Shown here one piece after another: positions 1 through 8,435 of a stretch of 27,455 bases of DNA. The stretch is taken from NCBI GenBank assembly GCA_036641395.1, contig JAVWEY010000021.1, positions 1-27,455 on the forward strand, given 5' to 3'. This DNA is from JAVXTH01 sp036641395. Its GTDB lineage: Bacteria > Bacillota_I > Bacilli_A > Erysipelotrichales > Erysipelotrichaceae. Each line of letters opens with the position of its first letter. Position 1 is the stretch's first letter. A model generated the notes under the pieces. That model was not told where the DNA came from, made no database searches, and saw only the letters and a list, made by a program, of their open reading frames with translations. The translations under genes were made by a program, and so were the position numbers.

Positions 1-1
1 A

Positions 2-919
2 GTGTATTTTCATGATCCAGAACTTCGTCACATGTTGAAACAACTTGAGATAATGGGCTACTATAAAGTTCCTCGAGAGATGGAAATAAGTGATAAACAG
101 TTTACAAATGATATGGAAGATGTAGTTGTTTTAATTAGTGGAAGTGGTAAAAACTTATTTAGAACGATGTTTAATATTGCCAATCACGAAGATCCTTTTG
201 TTGCGTTTCGTTCCAGTGATACCATTATTGTAACTTCACCGGTTGTAAGTGGTACAGAAATGGATGCGAGCAATATGGAGAATGAAATCTATAAAGAAGG
301 TGGAAAGATCTTTTCTTTGAATGCGAAAAGTGTTTTATCAATGCATCCAAGTAGTGAAGATCTGAAAATGATGCTTTATTTATTTAAACCAAAGTATTAT
401 CTTCCAGTAAAAGGAGAATATCGTCATTTAATTGCAAATGCGAATCTAGCGACAAATATGAACTATAAACCGGATCGTATTGTTATTTTAGATAATGGTC
501 AAATTGCATTATTTGAAAATAAAATATTGAAATCAGTTTCAAATCGAATTGAATTAAGCGATACTTTAATTGATGGAAAAGAGAATTGGGATGTAACCGG
601 TGTTGTTTTAAAGGATCGTGAAATGTTATCTACTGATGGAGTTATGATTATCGGTATTGCCGTTAATTTTAAAACAAAAGAGATTATTAATGGACCAGAT
701 GTTCAAACACGTGGTTTAATTTATTTAAAAGATGCGGATTACATTGTCAAAGAAGTAAGTAATATTATGGAAACAACAATAATGAATGCCGTAAAAGAAA
801 ATCGTTATGATAATTTACAAGCGAGAAGTGAAGCAAGAGATAAGATAAATCGTTACTTATCAAAAGAAACTGGGAAACGACCAATGGTCTTACCAGTAAT
901 CATGGAAATAAATTTGTAG
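2..919 (+). CDS. Ribonuclease J-like protein, C-terminal part (J2-like, left-truncated)
   Basis: Only the last 305 or so codons lie in the window. Full RNase J is about 555 residues, so the metal-binding HxHxDH region is outside and the GTG at position 2 is merely the first in-frame codon, not the start. The visible part covers the end of the beta-CASP region and the C-terminal domain, ending in the family-typical KRPMVLPVIMEI. RNase J is a 5'-3' exo/endonuclease of mRNA and rRNA in Firmicutes. Two conserved segments look altered. The GSQGEP loop of RNase J1 corresponds here to GSGKNLF (residues 46-52). The HGEYR motif is KGEYRH, with Lys at 137 replacing the metal-ligand His; His115 of the preceding motif remains. 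From memory, B. subtilis RNase J2 also has a changed residue there, so this is probably the weakly active or structural paralogue. It sits 22 bases before ftsK, as rnjB lies near spoIIIE in Bacillus. Confidence 0.88.
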   Translation: MYFHDPELRHMLKQLEIMGYYKVPREMEISDKQFTNDMEDVVVLISGSGKNLFRTMFNIANHEDPFVAFRSSDTIIVTSPVVSGTEMDASNMENEIYKEGGKIFSLNAKSVLSMHPSSEDLKMMLYLFKPKYYLPVKGEYRHLIANANLATNMNYKPDRIVILDNGQIALFENKILKSVSNRIELSDTLIDGKENWDVTGVVLKDREMLSTDGVMIIGIAVNFKTKEIINGPDVQTRGLIYLKDADYIVKEVSNIMETTIMNAVKENRYDNLQARSEARDKINRYLSKETGKRPMVLPVIMEINL

Positions 920-941
920 ACAAATCGATTGGAGGGGTTTC

Positions 942-3272
942 ATGGCTAAAAGCAAAATAAAAAAGAAGGATAAACATAAACAGAGTGAAGAAAATGATAT
1001 TTTAATCTATATATATGCACTTGTTTTAATTACTTTGTCCATTATTGGCTTATTAAATATCGGTTTTGTCGGCGAAGTATTAACAAATATTATGAAAATT
1101 GTATTTGGTAATTTATATGGAGTAATTTATGCCATCATTATCGGTTCTGCAATTGCATTGATGATGAAAAAGAATTTTGCTGATTTATCAATGAAATATG
1201 TATTAGGCTTTAGTATTTTATTATTGGCATGGATTTTATTAGCAGCCATACCTCGTGATATTAAACTAAAGGGAATACCGGTTATTAATACTTATTTTCA
1301 TAATGTCGTGGCTATTTTTAATGGTGAATTACCTGCACAAGGTGGCTTAATTGGAGCAGTTTTATTTGCATTAACTTCTTTATTATTTGATCGTAGTGGT
1401 ACTTATATTGTAATTGTCGCAATGATTATTTTAGGAATAATTATTTTAATTAATCGCAATATGTGGGAATACATAAAAAAATATGCAGCAATTTTAGGAA
1501 AACCATTTAAATGGTTATATCATTCAATCTTTAAACGTGAAAAGAAGACAAGTGAAGATGATGAAGATGAAGAATGGAATGTAGAAAATCAAAAAGATGA
1601 ACATGAGTTTACACCAATTGATTTAAATGTTGAACCAGCTACTTTAATGAGCAAAAAAGCTGAGGTATTTGGAAAGATATCGGTTGATGAACAAAGTGAT
1701 GTAGATGATGATAAGATATCATTTTTAGAAGCTGATGATGAACTTGGTGCAGCAATTCGTAAAAATAAAGGAATTCGTGATCCTAAGATTGAAAAAATCA
1801 TCGGTAAGAAAGATGAGTTTGTAAGTGAATTTCATAATGATTATGCGAATTATCGTTTACCACGCTTAACTTTATTAAATGATGCAAATAAAAAAACACG
1901 TTCAACTGCCAATGTGGCAGCAGCAAACGATGCAGGAAAGCGGCTTATTAATATCTTAGATCAATTTGGTGTAAAAGCAACGCTAATTAATACTCATATT
2001 GGACCAAGTGTTACTAAGTTTGAAATTAAACCAGATTTAGGAGTTCGCGTACATAAGATTAGTAATCTTCAATATGATATAAAAATGGCTTTGGCTGCGA
2101 AAGATATTCGAATTGAAGCACCAATTCCAGGTAAATCAGCAGTTGGTATTGAAATTCCTAATGTTGAAAAAACAGTTGTAACAATGAAAGAATTAATGAG
2201 ATCAATTCCTGAAAAATATTTAGATAAAAAATTGATGTTTGCTTTAGGTAAAGATTTAATGGGAAACTGTATTTATGGTGAATTGAATAAGATGCCACAT
2301 TTATTAATTGCTGGTGCAACTGGTAGTGGTAAGAGTGTTTGTATCAATTCAATTATTACATCATTAATCATGCGCAGTACACCAGATGAAGTTAAGTTAT
2401 TGTTAGTGGATCCCAAAAAAGTAGAATTTACTCCGTATCATGGTATTCCACATTTACTAGGACCAGTTATCACCGATGGGGAAGAAGCAGCAAGAGCTTT
2501 AAAAGTCGTTGTGGTTACGATGGATAATCGCTACGAATTATTTTCTAGAGCAGGTGTTCGTAATATTAGTGGTTATAATACTTATATTGATGAACATCCA
2601 GAAGAAGGGTTAACTCGTTTACCTTGGATTGTGGTAATTATTGATGAATTAGCTGACTTAATGTTAGTCGCAGCCAAAGATGTTGAATCAAGTATTCAAA
2701 GAATTACGCAATTAGCAAGAGCTGCGGGGATTCATTTGATTGTAGCAACGCAACGTCCTAGTGTTGATGTTATAACGGGAGTTATAAAAGCAAATATTCC
2801 AAGTAGAATTGCTTTTGCTGTTTCAAGTGCAGTTGATTCTAGAACGATACTTGATCAAATTGGTGCAGAAAAATTACTAGGCTATGGGGATATGTTATAC
2901 ATTCCTATTGGTGAACAAGTTGCAATGAGGGTTCAAGGTGTTTTTGTAAGTGATGATGAAGTATTAGCAATTACTAATCAAGCAAAAGCACAAGGAAAGC
3001 CTAAGTTTGATGATGCTTTTGTACGTCTAGAACTATTAGATAGTGGAAGAGGAACAAGTGATAATGTAAACGATCCACTTTATGAAGAAGTTAAGGAATT
3101 TGTTATTCAAAGTCGCAGAGCAAGCACATCACTCATTCAAAGAAAGTTTTCAATCGGTTATTCACGAGCAGCAAGATTAATTGATACGATGGAAGAAAAC
3201 GGTATTATTGGTGCAAGTCGAGGAAGTAAGCCTAGAGAAGTATTTATAAAAGCAAATCAAGAGGAAGAATAA
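942..3272 (+). CDS. ftsK: FtsK/SpoIIIE family DNA translocase
   Basis: A 776-residue membrane-anchored ATPase that pumps chromosomal DNA through the closing septum and helps resolve terminus regions. An N-terminal basic stretch is followed by about four hydrophobic membrane segments (residues 22-170), then an acidic linker (about 200-260) rich in Glu/Asp. The alpha/beta motor has Walker A GATGSGKS at 458-465 and a Walker B strand IVVIIDE ending in Asp568-Glu569. The C-terminal winged-helix gamma domain (about 705-770, with FSIGYSRAARL) reads orientation sequences on DNA. Length matches SpoIIIE (about 790). The ATG at 942 follows GGAGGGG with normal spacing. No promoter is visible in the 22-base gap, so it is probably transcribed with the RNase J gene. 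TepA, which lies between these genes in Bacillus, is absent here. Confidence 0.97.
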   Translation: MAKSKIKKKDKHKQSEENDILIYIYALVLITLSIIGLLNIGFVGEVLTNIMKIVFGNLYGVIYAIIIGSAIALMMKKNFADLSMKYVLGFSILLLAWILLAAIPRDIKLKGIPVINTYFHNVVAIFNGELPAQGGLIGAVLFALTSLLFDRSGTYIVIVAMIILGIIILINRNMWEYIKKYAAILGKPFKWLYHSIFKREKKTSEDDEDEEWNVENQKDEHEFTPIDLNVEPATLMSKKAEVFGKISVDEQSDVDDDKISFLEADDELGAAIRKNKGIRDPKIEKIIGKKDEFVSEFHNDYANYRLPRLTLLNDANKKTRSTANVAAANDAGKRLINILDQFGVKATLINTHIGPSVTKFEIKPDLGVRVHKISNLQYDIKMALAAKDIRIEAPIPGKSAVGIEIPNVEKTVVTMKELMRSIPEKYLDKKLMFALGKDLMGNCIYGELNKMPHLLIAGATGSGKSVCINSIITSLIMRSTPDEVKLLLVDPKKVEFTPYHGIPHLLGPVITDGEEAARALKVVVVTMDNRYELFSRAGVRNISGYNTYIDEHPEEGLTRLPWIVVIIDELADLMLVAAKDVESSIQRITQLARAAGIHLIVATQRPSVDVITGVIKANIPSRIAFAVSSAVDSRTILDQIGAEKLLGYGDMLYIPIGEQVAMRVQGVFVSDDEVLAITNQAKAQGKPKFDDAFVRLELLDSGRGTSDNVNDPLYEEVKEFVIQSRRASTSLIQRKFSIGYSRAARLIDTMEENGIIGASRGSKPREVFIKANQEEE

Positions 3273-3273
3273 G

Positions 3274-3303
3274 GTCATTTTTGACTTATTTTTCTTTTTT
3301 TAA
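3274..3303 (+). terminator. Probable intrinsic terminator after ftsK
   Basis: An AAGGTCA / TGACTT stem with one bulged G and a TTT(T) loop is followed by a T-rich tract (ATTTTTCTTTTTTT). The stem is short, so it is a weak terminator at best. It fits the end of the rnj-ftsK unit before the separate promoter at 3410. Confidence 0.5.
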
Positions 3304-3378
3304 TTATCTGTTTATACACTCCTATACTTTAAAAATTACCGTTATTAAAAATATATTCATTATTCATGCGGTTATATC

Positions 3379-3393
3379 ATGAAAGCGTTTACT
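3379..3393 (+). promoter_or_regulatory. cre-like catabolite control site (CcpA box)
   Basis: ATGAAAGCGTTTACT fits the Bacillus cre consensus WTGNAANCGNWNNCW at every defined position. It lies 17 bases upstream of the -35 box of the lipoprotein gene, centred about 59 bases before the predicted transcription start. From established work on ackA and pta, cre sites this far upstream can activate, whereas sites overlapping or downstream of the promoter repress. A CcpA gene is not in this window, so function is inferred. Confidence 0.55.
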
Positions 3394-3409
3394 TTTTATT
3401 ATAAATTCA

Positions 3410-3438
3410 TTTACAAATTCATTAAAATGGTCTAAAAT
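3410..3438 (+). promoter_or_regulatory. SigA-type promoter for the BMP lipoprotein gene
   Basis: -35 TTTACA (3410-3415), a 17-base spacer, and -10 TAAAAT (3433-3438). The predicted start is near 3445, giving a leader of about 35 bases that carries AAGGAGG at 3465-3471, nine bases before the ATG. Confidence 0.7.
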
Positions 3439-3480
3439 ATAGAAGATAGGAAACTATTCATTACAAGGAGGAAAACATTA

Positions 3481-4620
3481 ATGAAAAAGTTTTTATGCGT
3501 TCTTGCATGTTTCACAATGGCCGTATCTTTAGCAGGGTGTGGCGGAAAAGATGAGAAGAAAGATACGAAAGAAATTGTTATGATTACCGATGTTGGTACA
3601 ATTGATGACAAATCTTTCAACCAAGGTACTTATGAAGGTGTTAAAGCTTATGGAAAGAAGAATAAAGTTAGTTATGACTATATTAAACCACAAGCAAAAG
3701 ACAAAGCTGCTTATGATGATGCAGTAGATCAAGCAGTTAAAAACGGAGCAAAAGTTATCGTTACTCCAGGATTCTTATTTGAACCAACTATTTTTGAAAA
3801 ACAAGATCAATACAAAGATGTTAAATTTATCTTAATTGATGGTTATCCAAACAATGGTAAATACGATGATACTCGTAAAGAAAATACAGGTAAGAATACC
3901 GTAGGTATTAAATATTCTGAAGAACAATCTGGTTATTTAGCTGGTTATGCTGCTGTTATAGATGGCAGTACTAAATTAGGCTTTATGGGAGGAATGGCAG
4001 TTCCTGCTGTTGTAAACTTCGGTTATGGTTTCTTACAAGGAGCAGATGCTGCTGCCAAAGAATTAGGTGTTGATGTAAATGTTAAATATCATTATACTGG
4101 TGACTTCAAAGCAACTCCAGAAGTACAAGCAAAAGCTGCTGGCTGGTATAAAGAAGGTATCGAAACAATCTTCGCATGTGGTGGAGCTGTTGGTAACTCA
4201 GTAATGGCTGCTGCTGAAGCAAACAATCCTGTTGGAAAAGTTATCGGTGTTGACGTTGACCAATCTGCTGAAAGTAAGACAGTTATTACATCTGCTTACA
4301 AATTATTAGCTAAATCAGTTGAAGACCAATTAACTGCAATTTATGATAAAAAATTCCAAGGTGGTTCTAACTTAGTATTAGGTGCAAAAGAAGGAATGGT
4401 TGGTATTCCAATGAAAACTTCTAAATTCACTAAATTTACTGAAAAAGAATACGATGCTATTTATAAGAAATTAGCTGCTGGCGAAATTAAATTAGTTAAC
4501 AGTACTGAAGTAAAAGTTGATGCTGCTGGAGCAAAAGTTCTTGATGAAAAAGGACAAACAATTATGATTGAACCTGCTGATATCAAATTAGAAAAAGTAG
4601 CGGTAACAGAAGAGAAATAA
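3481..4620 (+). CDS. BMP-family (PnrA/Med-like) nucleoside-binding lipoprotein
   Basis: A 379-residue substrate-binding lipoprotein of an ABC importer, anchored to the outer face of the membrane. The N-terminus is a lipoprotein signal: basic MKK, a hydrophobic core, then lipobox LAGC with Cys20 as the lipidated residue, followed by a polar linker. The mature part has BMP-family hallmarks (MITDVGTIDDKSFNQGTYEG near residue 35, and GGAVGNSVMAAA in the second lobe). Relatives such as TmpC/PnrA and Listeria TcsA bind purine nucleosides. Its ATPase and two permeases follow downstream, but a strong terminator and a second promoter separate them, which would let the binding protein be made in excess. 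The strong ribosome site and promoter fit high expression. The substrate is inferred from family only. Confidence 0.93.
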   Translation: MKKFLCVLACFTMAVSLAGCGGKDEKKDTKEIVMITDVGTIDDKSFNQGTYEGVKAYGKKNKVSYDYIKPQAKDKAAYDDAVDQAVKNGAKVIVTPGFLFEPTIFEKQDQYKDVKFILIDGYPNNGKYDDTRKENTGKNTVGIKYSEEQSGYLAGYAAVIDGSTKLGFMGGMAVPAVVNFGYGFLQGADAAAKELGVDVNVKYHYTGDFKATPEVQAKAAGWYKEGIETIFACGGAVGNSVMAAAEANNPVGKVIGVDVDQSAESKTVITSAYKLLAKSVEDQLTAIYDKKFQGGSNLVLGAKEGMVGIPMKTSKFTKFTEKEYDAIYKKLAAGEIKLVNSTEVKVDAAGAKVLDEKGQTIMIEPADIKLEKVAVTEEK

Positions 4621-4632
4621 CGGTTATCGAGT

Positions 4633-4662
4633 AAAGGTCGAAGATAATCTTCGACCTTTTTT
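4633..4662 (+). terminator. Strong intrinsic terminator after the lipoprotein gene
   Basis: A perfect 12-bp stem AAAGGTCGAAGA / TCTTCGACCTTT with a TAA loop is followed by a run of T. It probably lowers transcription of the ATPase/permease genes relative to the binding protein. Confidence 0.92.
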
Positions 4663-4700
4663 TAAACTAAAAAATACTGTAAAATAACGTTAAAATCCGT

Positions 4701-4706
4701 TATACT
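4701..4706 (+). promoter_or_regulatory. -10 box for the ABC ATPase/permease operon
   Basis: TATACT lies 23 bases before the ATG. The -35 region at the usual distance (TGTAAA, 4678-4683) is poor, so the promoter is likely weak or regulated. AGGAGGG at 4718-4724 is the ribosome site. Confidence 0.5.
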
Positions 4707-4729
4707 ATAGTTATTATAGGAGGGATACT

Positions 4730-6259
4730 ATGCAATACGTAATTGAGATGTGCAATATCACAAAAGAATTCCCCGGGATTTTAGCAAATGATGATGTTAC
4801 ACTGCAATTAAAAAAAGGTGAAATTCATGCATTGCTAGGTGAAAATGGTGCAGGTAAATCAACGTTGATGAGTGTTTTGTTTGGCTTATATCAAGCTGAA
4901 AAAGGATGCATTAAGATTAACGGACAAGAAGTTAAAATTAATGATCCTAATGATGCTAATCGTTATGGAATTGGCATGGTTCACCAACACTTTAAATTAG
5001 TTCATAATTTCACTGTTTTAGAAAACATTGTTTTAGGTGCTGAAGATGTGAAGAATGGTTTATTAACATTAGATGCTGCCCGTGAAAAAGTGAAAGCTTT
5101 ATCATCACAATATCAATTAAATGTCGATACGGAAGCTTTAATAAGTGATATCAGTGTTGGTATGCAACAACGTGTTGAAATATTGAAAATGTTATATCGA
5201 GATAATGAGATTCTAATTTTTGATGAACCGACTGCGGTCTTAACACCAGGTGAAATTGATGAATTAATGCAAATTATGAGAAGTTTAATTAAAGAAGGAA
5301 AATCAATTATCTTTATTACTCATAAATTAAATGAAATCAAAGCAGTTGCGAATCGCTGTACAGTGCTTCGTAAAGGTAAATACGTTGGAAGTGTTGAAGT
5401 TGCAGATACATCCAAAGAAGAACTATCACAAATGATGGTTGGCCGTAAGGTAAACTTTGTGACAAATAAGATATCTAAAAATCTTGGAGATGTTGTTTTA
5501 GAAGCAGATCATATCAGTGTTTCTAAAAAAGGTCATAAAGATAGTGTTAAAGATGTTAGCTTCCATGTTCGTAATGGTGAAATAGTCTGCATTGCTGGTA
5601 TTGAAGGAAATGGACAAAGTGATTTGGTTTATGCTCTTACCGGACTTAGTAAAGTAAGCAGTGGTAAAATCATCCTTGATGGCGATGATATCACGAATGC
5701 TAGTATTCGTAAGCGTAATCTTGAGGGCATTGGTCATATTCCTGAGGATCGTCATAAACACGGATTAGTTTTGGATTATAATGTTTCTTACAACATGGCT
5801 TTGAAGAAGTATTTTAAAAAAGGATTCTGTGATCATGGTTTCTTAAAGTTTGATAAGATGGATAAATATGCTGATGATATGATTGAACAATTTGACATCC
5901 GTTCATCTCTCGGTCATAAAACAATTGCAAGAAGTATGTCTGGTGGAAACCAACAGAAAGTAATTGTCGCTCGAGAGATAAATGATAATCCTAAATGTCT
6001 GATTGCGGTTCAACCAACAAGAGGTTTGGATGTTGGTGCAATCGAATACATTCACTCTAAATTAATTGAAGAACGTGATAATGGACGTGCTGTTTTATTA
6101 ATTTCATTAGAGTTAGATGAAGTTATGAATCTATCGGATCGTATTTTAGTAATGTATGAAGGTGAAATTGTAGCTCAATTAGATCCTAAAAATACAACCA
6201 TTCAAGAACTTGGTTTATATATGGCAGGAAGTAAAAAACAGGAGGACATCGAAGCATGA
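4730..6259 (+). CDS. Nucleoside/purine ABC transporter, tandem ATP-binding protein (NupO/YufO-like)
   Basis: A 509-residue cytoplasmic ATPase with two fused ABC modules that powers nucleoside import. Module 1 has Walker A GENGAGKST (37-45), a Q-loop MVHQHF, a signature variant SVGMQQRVEI and Walker B ILIFDEPTAVL. Module 2 begins near residue 250. It has a degenerate Walker A (GIEGNGQSD), signature MSGGNQQKV and an altered Walker B (LIAVQPTRGLD). This asymmetry is normal in the sugar/nucleoside subfamily, where only one site is fully catalytic. The stop codon overlaps the next gene's ATG by four bases (ATGA), implying translational coupling with the permeases. An alternative role in simple-sugar import is less likely given the BMP binding protein next door. 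Confidence 0.94.
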   Translation: MQYVIEMCNITKEFPGILANDDVTLQLKKGEIHALLGENGAGKSTLMSVLFGLYQAEKGCIKINGQEVKINDPNDANRYGIGMVHQHFKLVHNFTVLENIVLGAEDVKNGLLTLDAAREKVKALSSQYQLNVDTEALISDISVGMQQRVEILKMLYRDNEILIFDEPTAVLTPGEIDELMQIMRSLIKEGKSIIFITHKLNEIKAVANRCTVLRKGKYVGSVEVADTSKEELSQMMVGRKVNFVTNKISKNLGDVVLEADHISVSKKGHKDSVKDVSFHVRNGEIVCIAGIEGNGQSDLVYALTGLSKVSSGKIILDGDDITNASIRKRNLEGIGHIPEDRHKHGLVLDYNVSYNMALKKYFKKGFCDHGFLKFDKMDKYADDMIEQFDIRSSLGHKTIARSMSGGNQQKVIVAREINDNPKCLIAVQPTRGLDVGAIEYIHSKLIEERDNGRAVLLISLELDEVMNLSDRILVMYEGEIVAQLDPKNTTIQELGLYMAGSKKQEDIEA

Positions 6260-7362
6260 AAAACTTATTAAAAAAAGATGGATTCCTAGATTTTAGTTCT
6301 TCTGTCTTAGCAATTATCATCGGTTTATTATTCGGCTTTATCATTATTTTAATTGCGAATCCAGGTAATGCCTTAGATGGCTTTATGACACTTTTAACTG
6401 GAGTATTAAGTGGTGGTATGAGCGATTATGGAAAAGTCTTATATTATGCAGTACCAATTATTATGACTGGTTTGTCGGTTGGTTTTGCTTTTAAAACCGG
6501 ACTATTTAATATTGGAACACCAGGACAATTTATTGTTGGTGCTTTTGCGGCAGTATATATTGGAGTTAACTGGACTTTCTTAGGACCAGTCCACTGGCTT
6601 GTAGCTCTGCTTGGTGCAGGACTTGCTGGTGCAGTGTGGGCTTTAGTTCCAGGTCTTATGAAAGCATATTTAAATGTAAATGAGGTCATCGCAAGTATTA
6701 TGATGAACTACATAGGTATGTATACCGTTAATTATTTAGTTACCAAAACAGTATATGATGCCTTTAAGAACCAATCGCTTGAAGTTGCTTCAACTGCGGT
6801 TATTCCTAAACTTGGTTTAGATAAAATATTTACTAATTCACCAGCAAATGCGGGTATTTTAATTGCTATTTTAATGGTAATCATTATTTATATTGTTTTA
6901 AATAAAACAAAACTTGGTTATGAGATGAAAGCATGTGGATTTAATCGTGATGCAAGTCGTTATGCCGGAATTAATGAAAAGAAAAATATCGTTTTATCAA
7001 TGGCAATTGCCGGTGCATTAGCAGGTATCGGTGGAGGTCTTTCTTATCTAGCGGGTACTGGCCGTTATATTGAAGTTGTCGATGTATTAGCAGCTGACGG
7101 ATTTAATGGTATACCAGTCGCATTACTTGGATTAAGTAACCCAATTGGTGTTTTACTTGCAGGCTTATTTATTTCTTATTTAAATGTTGGTGGATTTATG
7201 ATGCAATCTTATGGCTTTATTCCACAAATTGTTGATATTATTATTTCTTGTATTATTTACTTCTCGGCTTTCTCATTAATGATGAAAGTTTGGTTATCCA
7301 ATCGTGCAAATAAAAAACGTAAAAAAGATGAAACCAGTAAGTTAAGTGGAGGTGATCAGTAA
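6256..7362 (+). CDS. Nucleoside ABC transporter permease 1 (NupP/YufP-like, BPD_transp_2)
   Basis: A 368-residue integral membrane protein of the branched-chain/sugar permease fold. It has about nine to ten hydrophobic segments, the family motif GLFNIGTPGQFIVGA near residue 82, and NVNEVIASIMMNYI near 140. The conserved cytoplasmic loop KACGFNRDASRYAGIN (about 226-241) contacts the ATPase. The C-terminus is a charged tail. It overlaps the ATPase gene by four bases at the start, and its stop overlaps the next gene by one base (TAATG), so the three proteins are translationally coupled. Confidence 0.93.
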   Translation: MKNLLKKDGFLDFSSSVLAIIIGLLFGFIIILIANPGNALDGFMTLLTGVLSGGMSDYGKVLYYAVPIIMTGLSVGFAFKTGLFNIGTPGQFIVGAFAAVYIGVNWTFLGPVHWLVALLGAGLAGAVWALVPGLMKAYLNVNEVIASIMMNYIGMYTVNYLVTKTVYDAFKNQSLEVASTAVIPKLGLDKIFTNSPANAGILIAILMVIIIYIVLNKTKLGYEMKACGFNRDASRYAGINEKKNIVLSMAIAGALAGIGGGLSYLAGTGRYIEVVDVLAADGFNGIPVALLGLSNPIGVLLAGLFISYLNVGGFMMQSYGFIPQIVDIIISCIIYFSAFSLMMKVWLSNRANKKRKKDETSKLSGGDQ

Positions 7363-8315
7363 TGGATACATTTTACTTTTTATTTCAACAAATGATGTTC
7401 TTCTCAATTCCTTTACTTATTGTAGCTCTAGGTGGTTTATTTTCTGAGCGAAGTGGTGTTATTAACATTGCCTTGGAAGGTATTATGTTAATTGGTGCCT
7501 TTGCTGGTATCTTATTTGTTCATATTTTTAATGATGCAATTCCTGGTCAATTGTTGTTAATCCTTGGTGTTTTAGTTGCGGGAATGGCAGGTATGCTGTT
7601 TTCTTTAGTACATGCGTATGCCTCTATTAATATGAAAGCAGATCAAGTAATCAGTGGTACTGCAATTAATATCTTTGCACCAGCTTTTTGTATTTTTACC
7701 GCAAGAATGGTACAAACAACCCAACAAATTCAGTTTAAAAACATATTTCGTTTATCTAGTGTACCACTTTTAGGTGATATTCCTATTTTAGGTAAAATGC
7801 TCTTCCAAAATGCTTATATTACGACTTATATTGGAATAGGAATTTTAATTATTTCATGGTTAGTATTATATAAGACACGTTTTGGTTTAAGACTTCGCTC
7901 TTGTGGTGAATTACCTCAAGCAGCAGATGCAGCTGGTATTAATGTATATAAGATGCGTTATGCTGGTGTTATGATATCTGGCTTATTAGCTGGAATTGGT
8001 GGTCTAGTCTTTATTATTCCAACAAGTACCAACTTTAATGCGGATGTCGCCGGTTATGGTTTCTTAGCATTAGCTGTATTAATCTTTGGTCAATGGCGTC
8101 CATGGAGAATCTTGTTTGCTTCTATCTTCTTTGGTTTTATGAAGACTATTGCTGCAACATATTCATCCATTCCATTCTTAGCTCAATTAGGTGTGCCTAG
8201 TTCAGTCTATAAAATGATTCCTTATATTGCCACACTAGTTGTTTTGGCCTTTGTATCGAAGAGTAGTGCCGCTCCAGCAGCAGAAGGAGAGCCTTTCGAT
8301 AAAGGAAAACGTTAA
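7362..8315 (+). CDS. Nucleoside ABC transporter permease 2 (NupQ/YufQ-like)
   Basis: A 317-residue permease that pairs with the preceding one. It has about eight hydrophobic segments. GGLFSERSGVINIALEG near residue 22 is the hallmark of the second permease type, and LRSCGELPQAADAAGIN near 175 is the ATPase-contact loop. The ATG at 7362 is preceded by GGAGGTGATC, a long match to the 16S tail, and overlaps the previous stop by one base. A terminator follows directly, closing the transporter operon. Confidence 0.93.
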   Translation: MDTFYFLFQQMMFFSIPLLIVALGGLFSERSGVINIALEGIMLIGAFAGILFVHIFNDAIPGQLLLILGVLVAGMAGMLFSLVHAYASINMKADQVISGTAINIFAPAFCIFTARMVQTTQQIQFKNIFRLSSVPLLGDIPILGKMLFQNAYITTYIGIGILIISWLVLYKTRFGLRLRSCGELPQAADAAGINVYKMRYAGVMISGLLAGIGGLVFIIPTSTNFNADVAGYGFLALAVLIFGQWRPWRILFASIFFGFMKTIAATYSSIPFLAQLGVPSSVYKMIPYIATLVVLAFVSKSSAAPAAEGEPFDKGKR

Positions 8316-8321
8316 ATCATT

Positions 8322-8358
8322 AAAGGGTATTCACATGTTTGTTGTGGATACCTTTTTT
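8322..8358 (+). terminator. Intrinsic terminator after the transporter operon
   Basis: An AAAGGGTATTCACA arm pairs imperfectly with TGTGGATACCTTT around a TGTTTGT loop and runs into TTTTTT. Confidence 0.8.
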
Positions 8359-8368
8359 AACTAGTTTG

Positions 8369-8396
8369 TGGTACAATACCTTCGTTACATTATAAT
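8369..8396 (+). promoter_or_regulatory. Candidate -10 elements for the M16 peptidase operon
   Basis: Two candidates are seen: an extended -10 TGGTACAAT (8369-8377) and a TATAAT (8391-8396). Neither has a good -35 partner, so the exact start is uncertain. GGAGGT precedes the ATG at 8436. Confidence 0.4.
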
Positions 8397-8435
8397 TTAT
8401 TAAAGGACAACCATACTATATACGGAGGTATTAAA

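Noticed and set aside
3304..3480. Purine riboswitch before the nucleoside transporter
   Set aside because: The leader after the predicted start is only about 35 bases and lacks the conserved loop sequences of purine aptamers.
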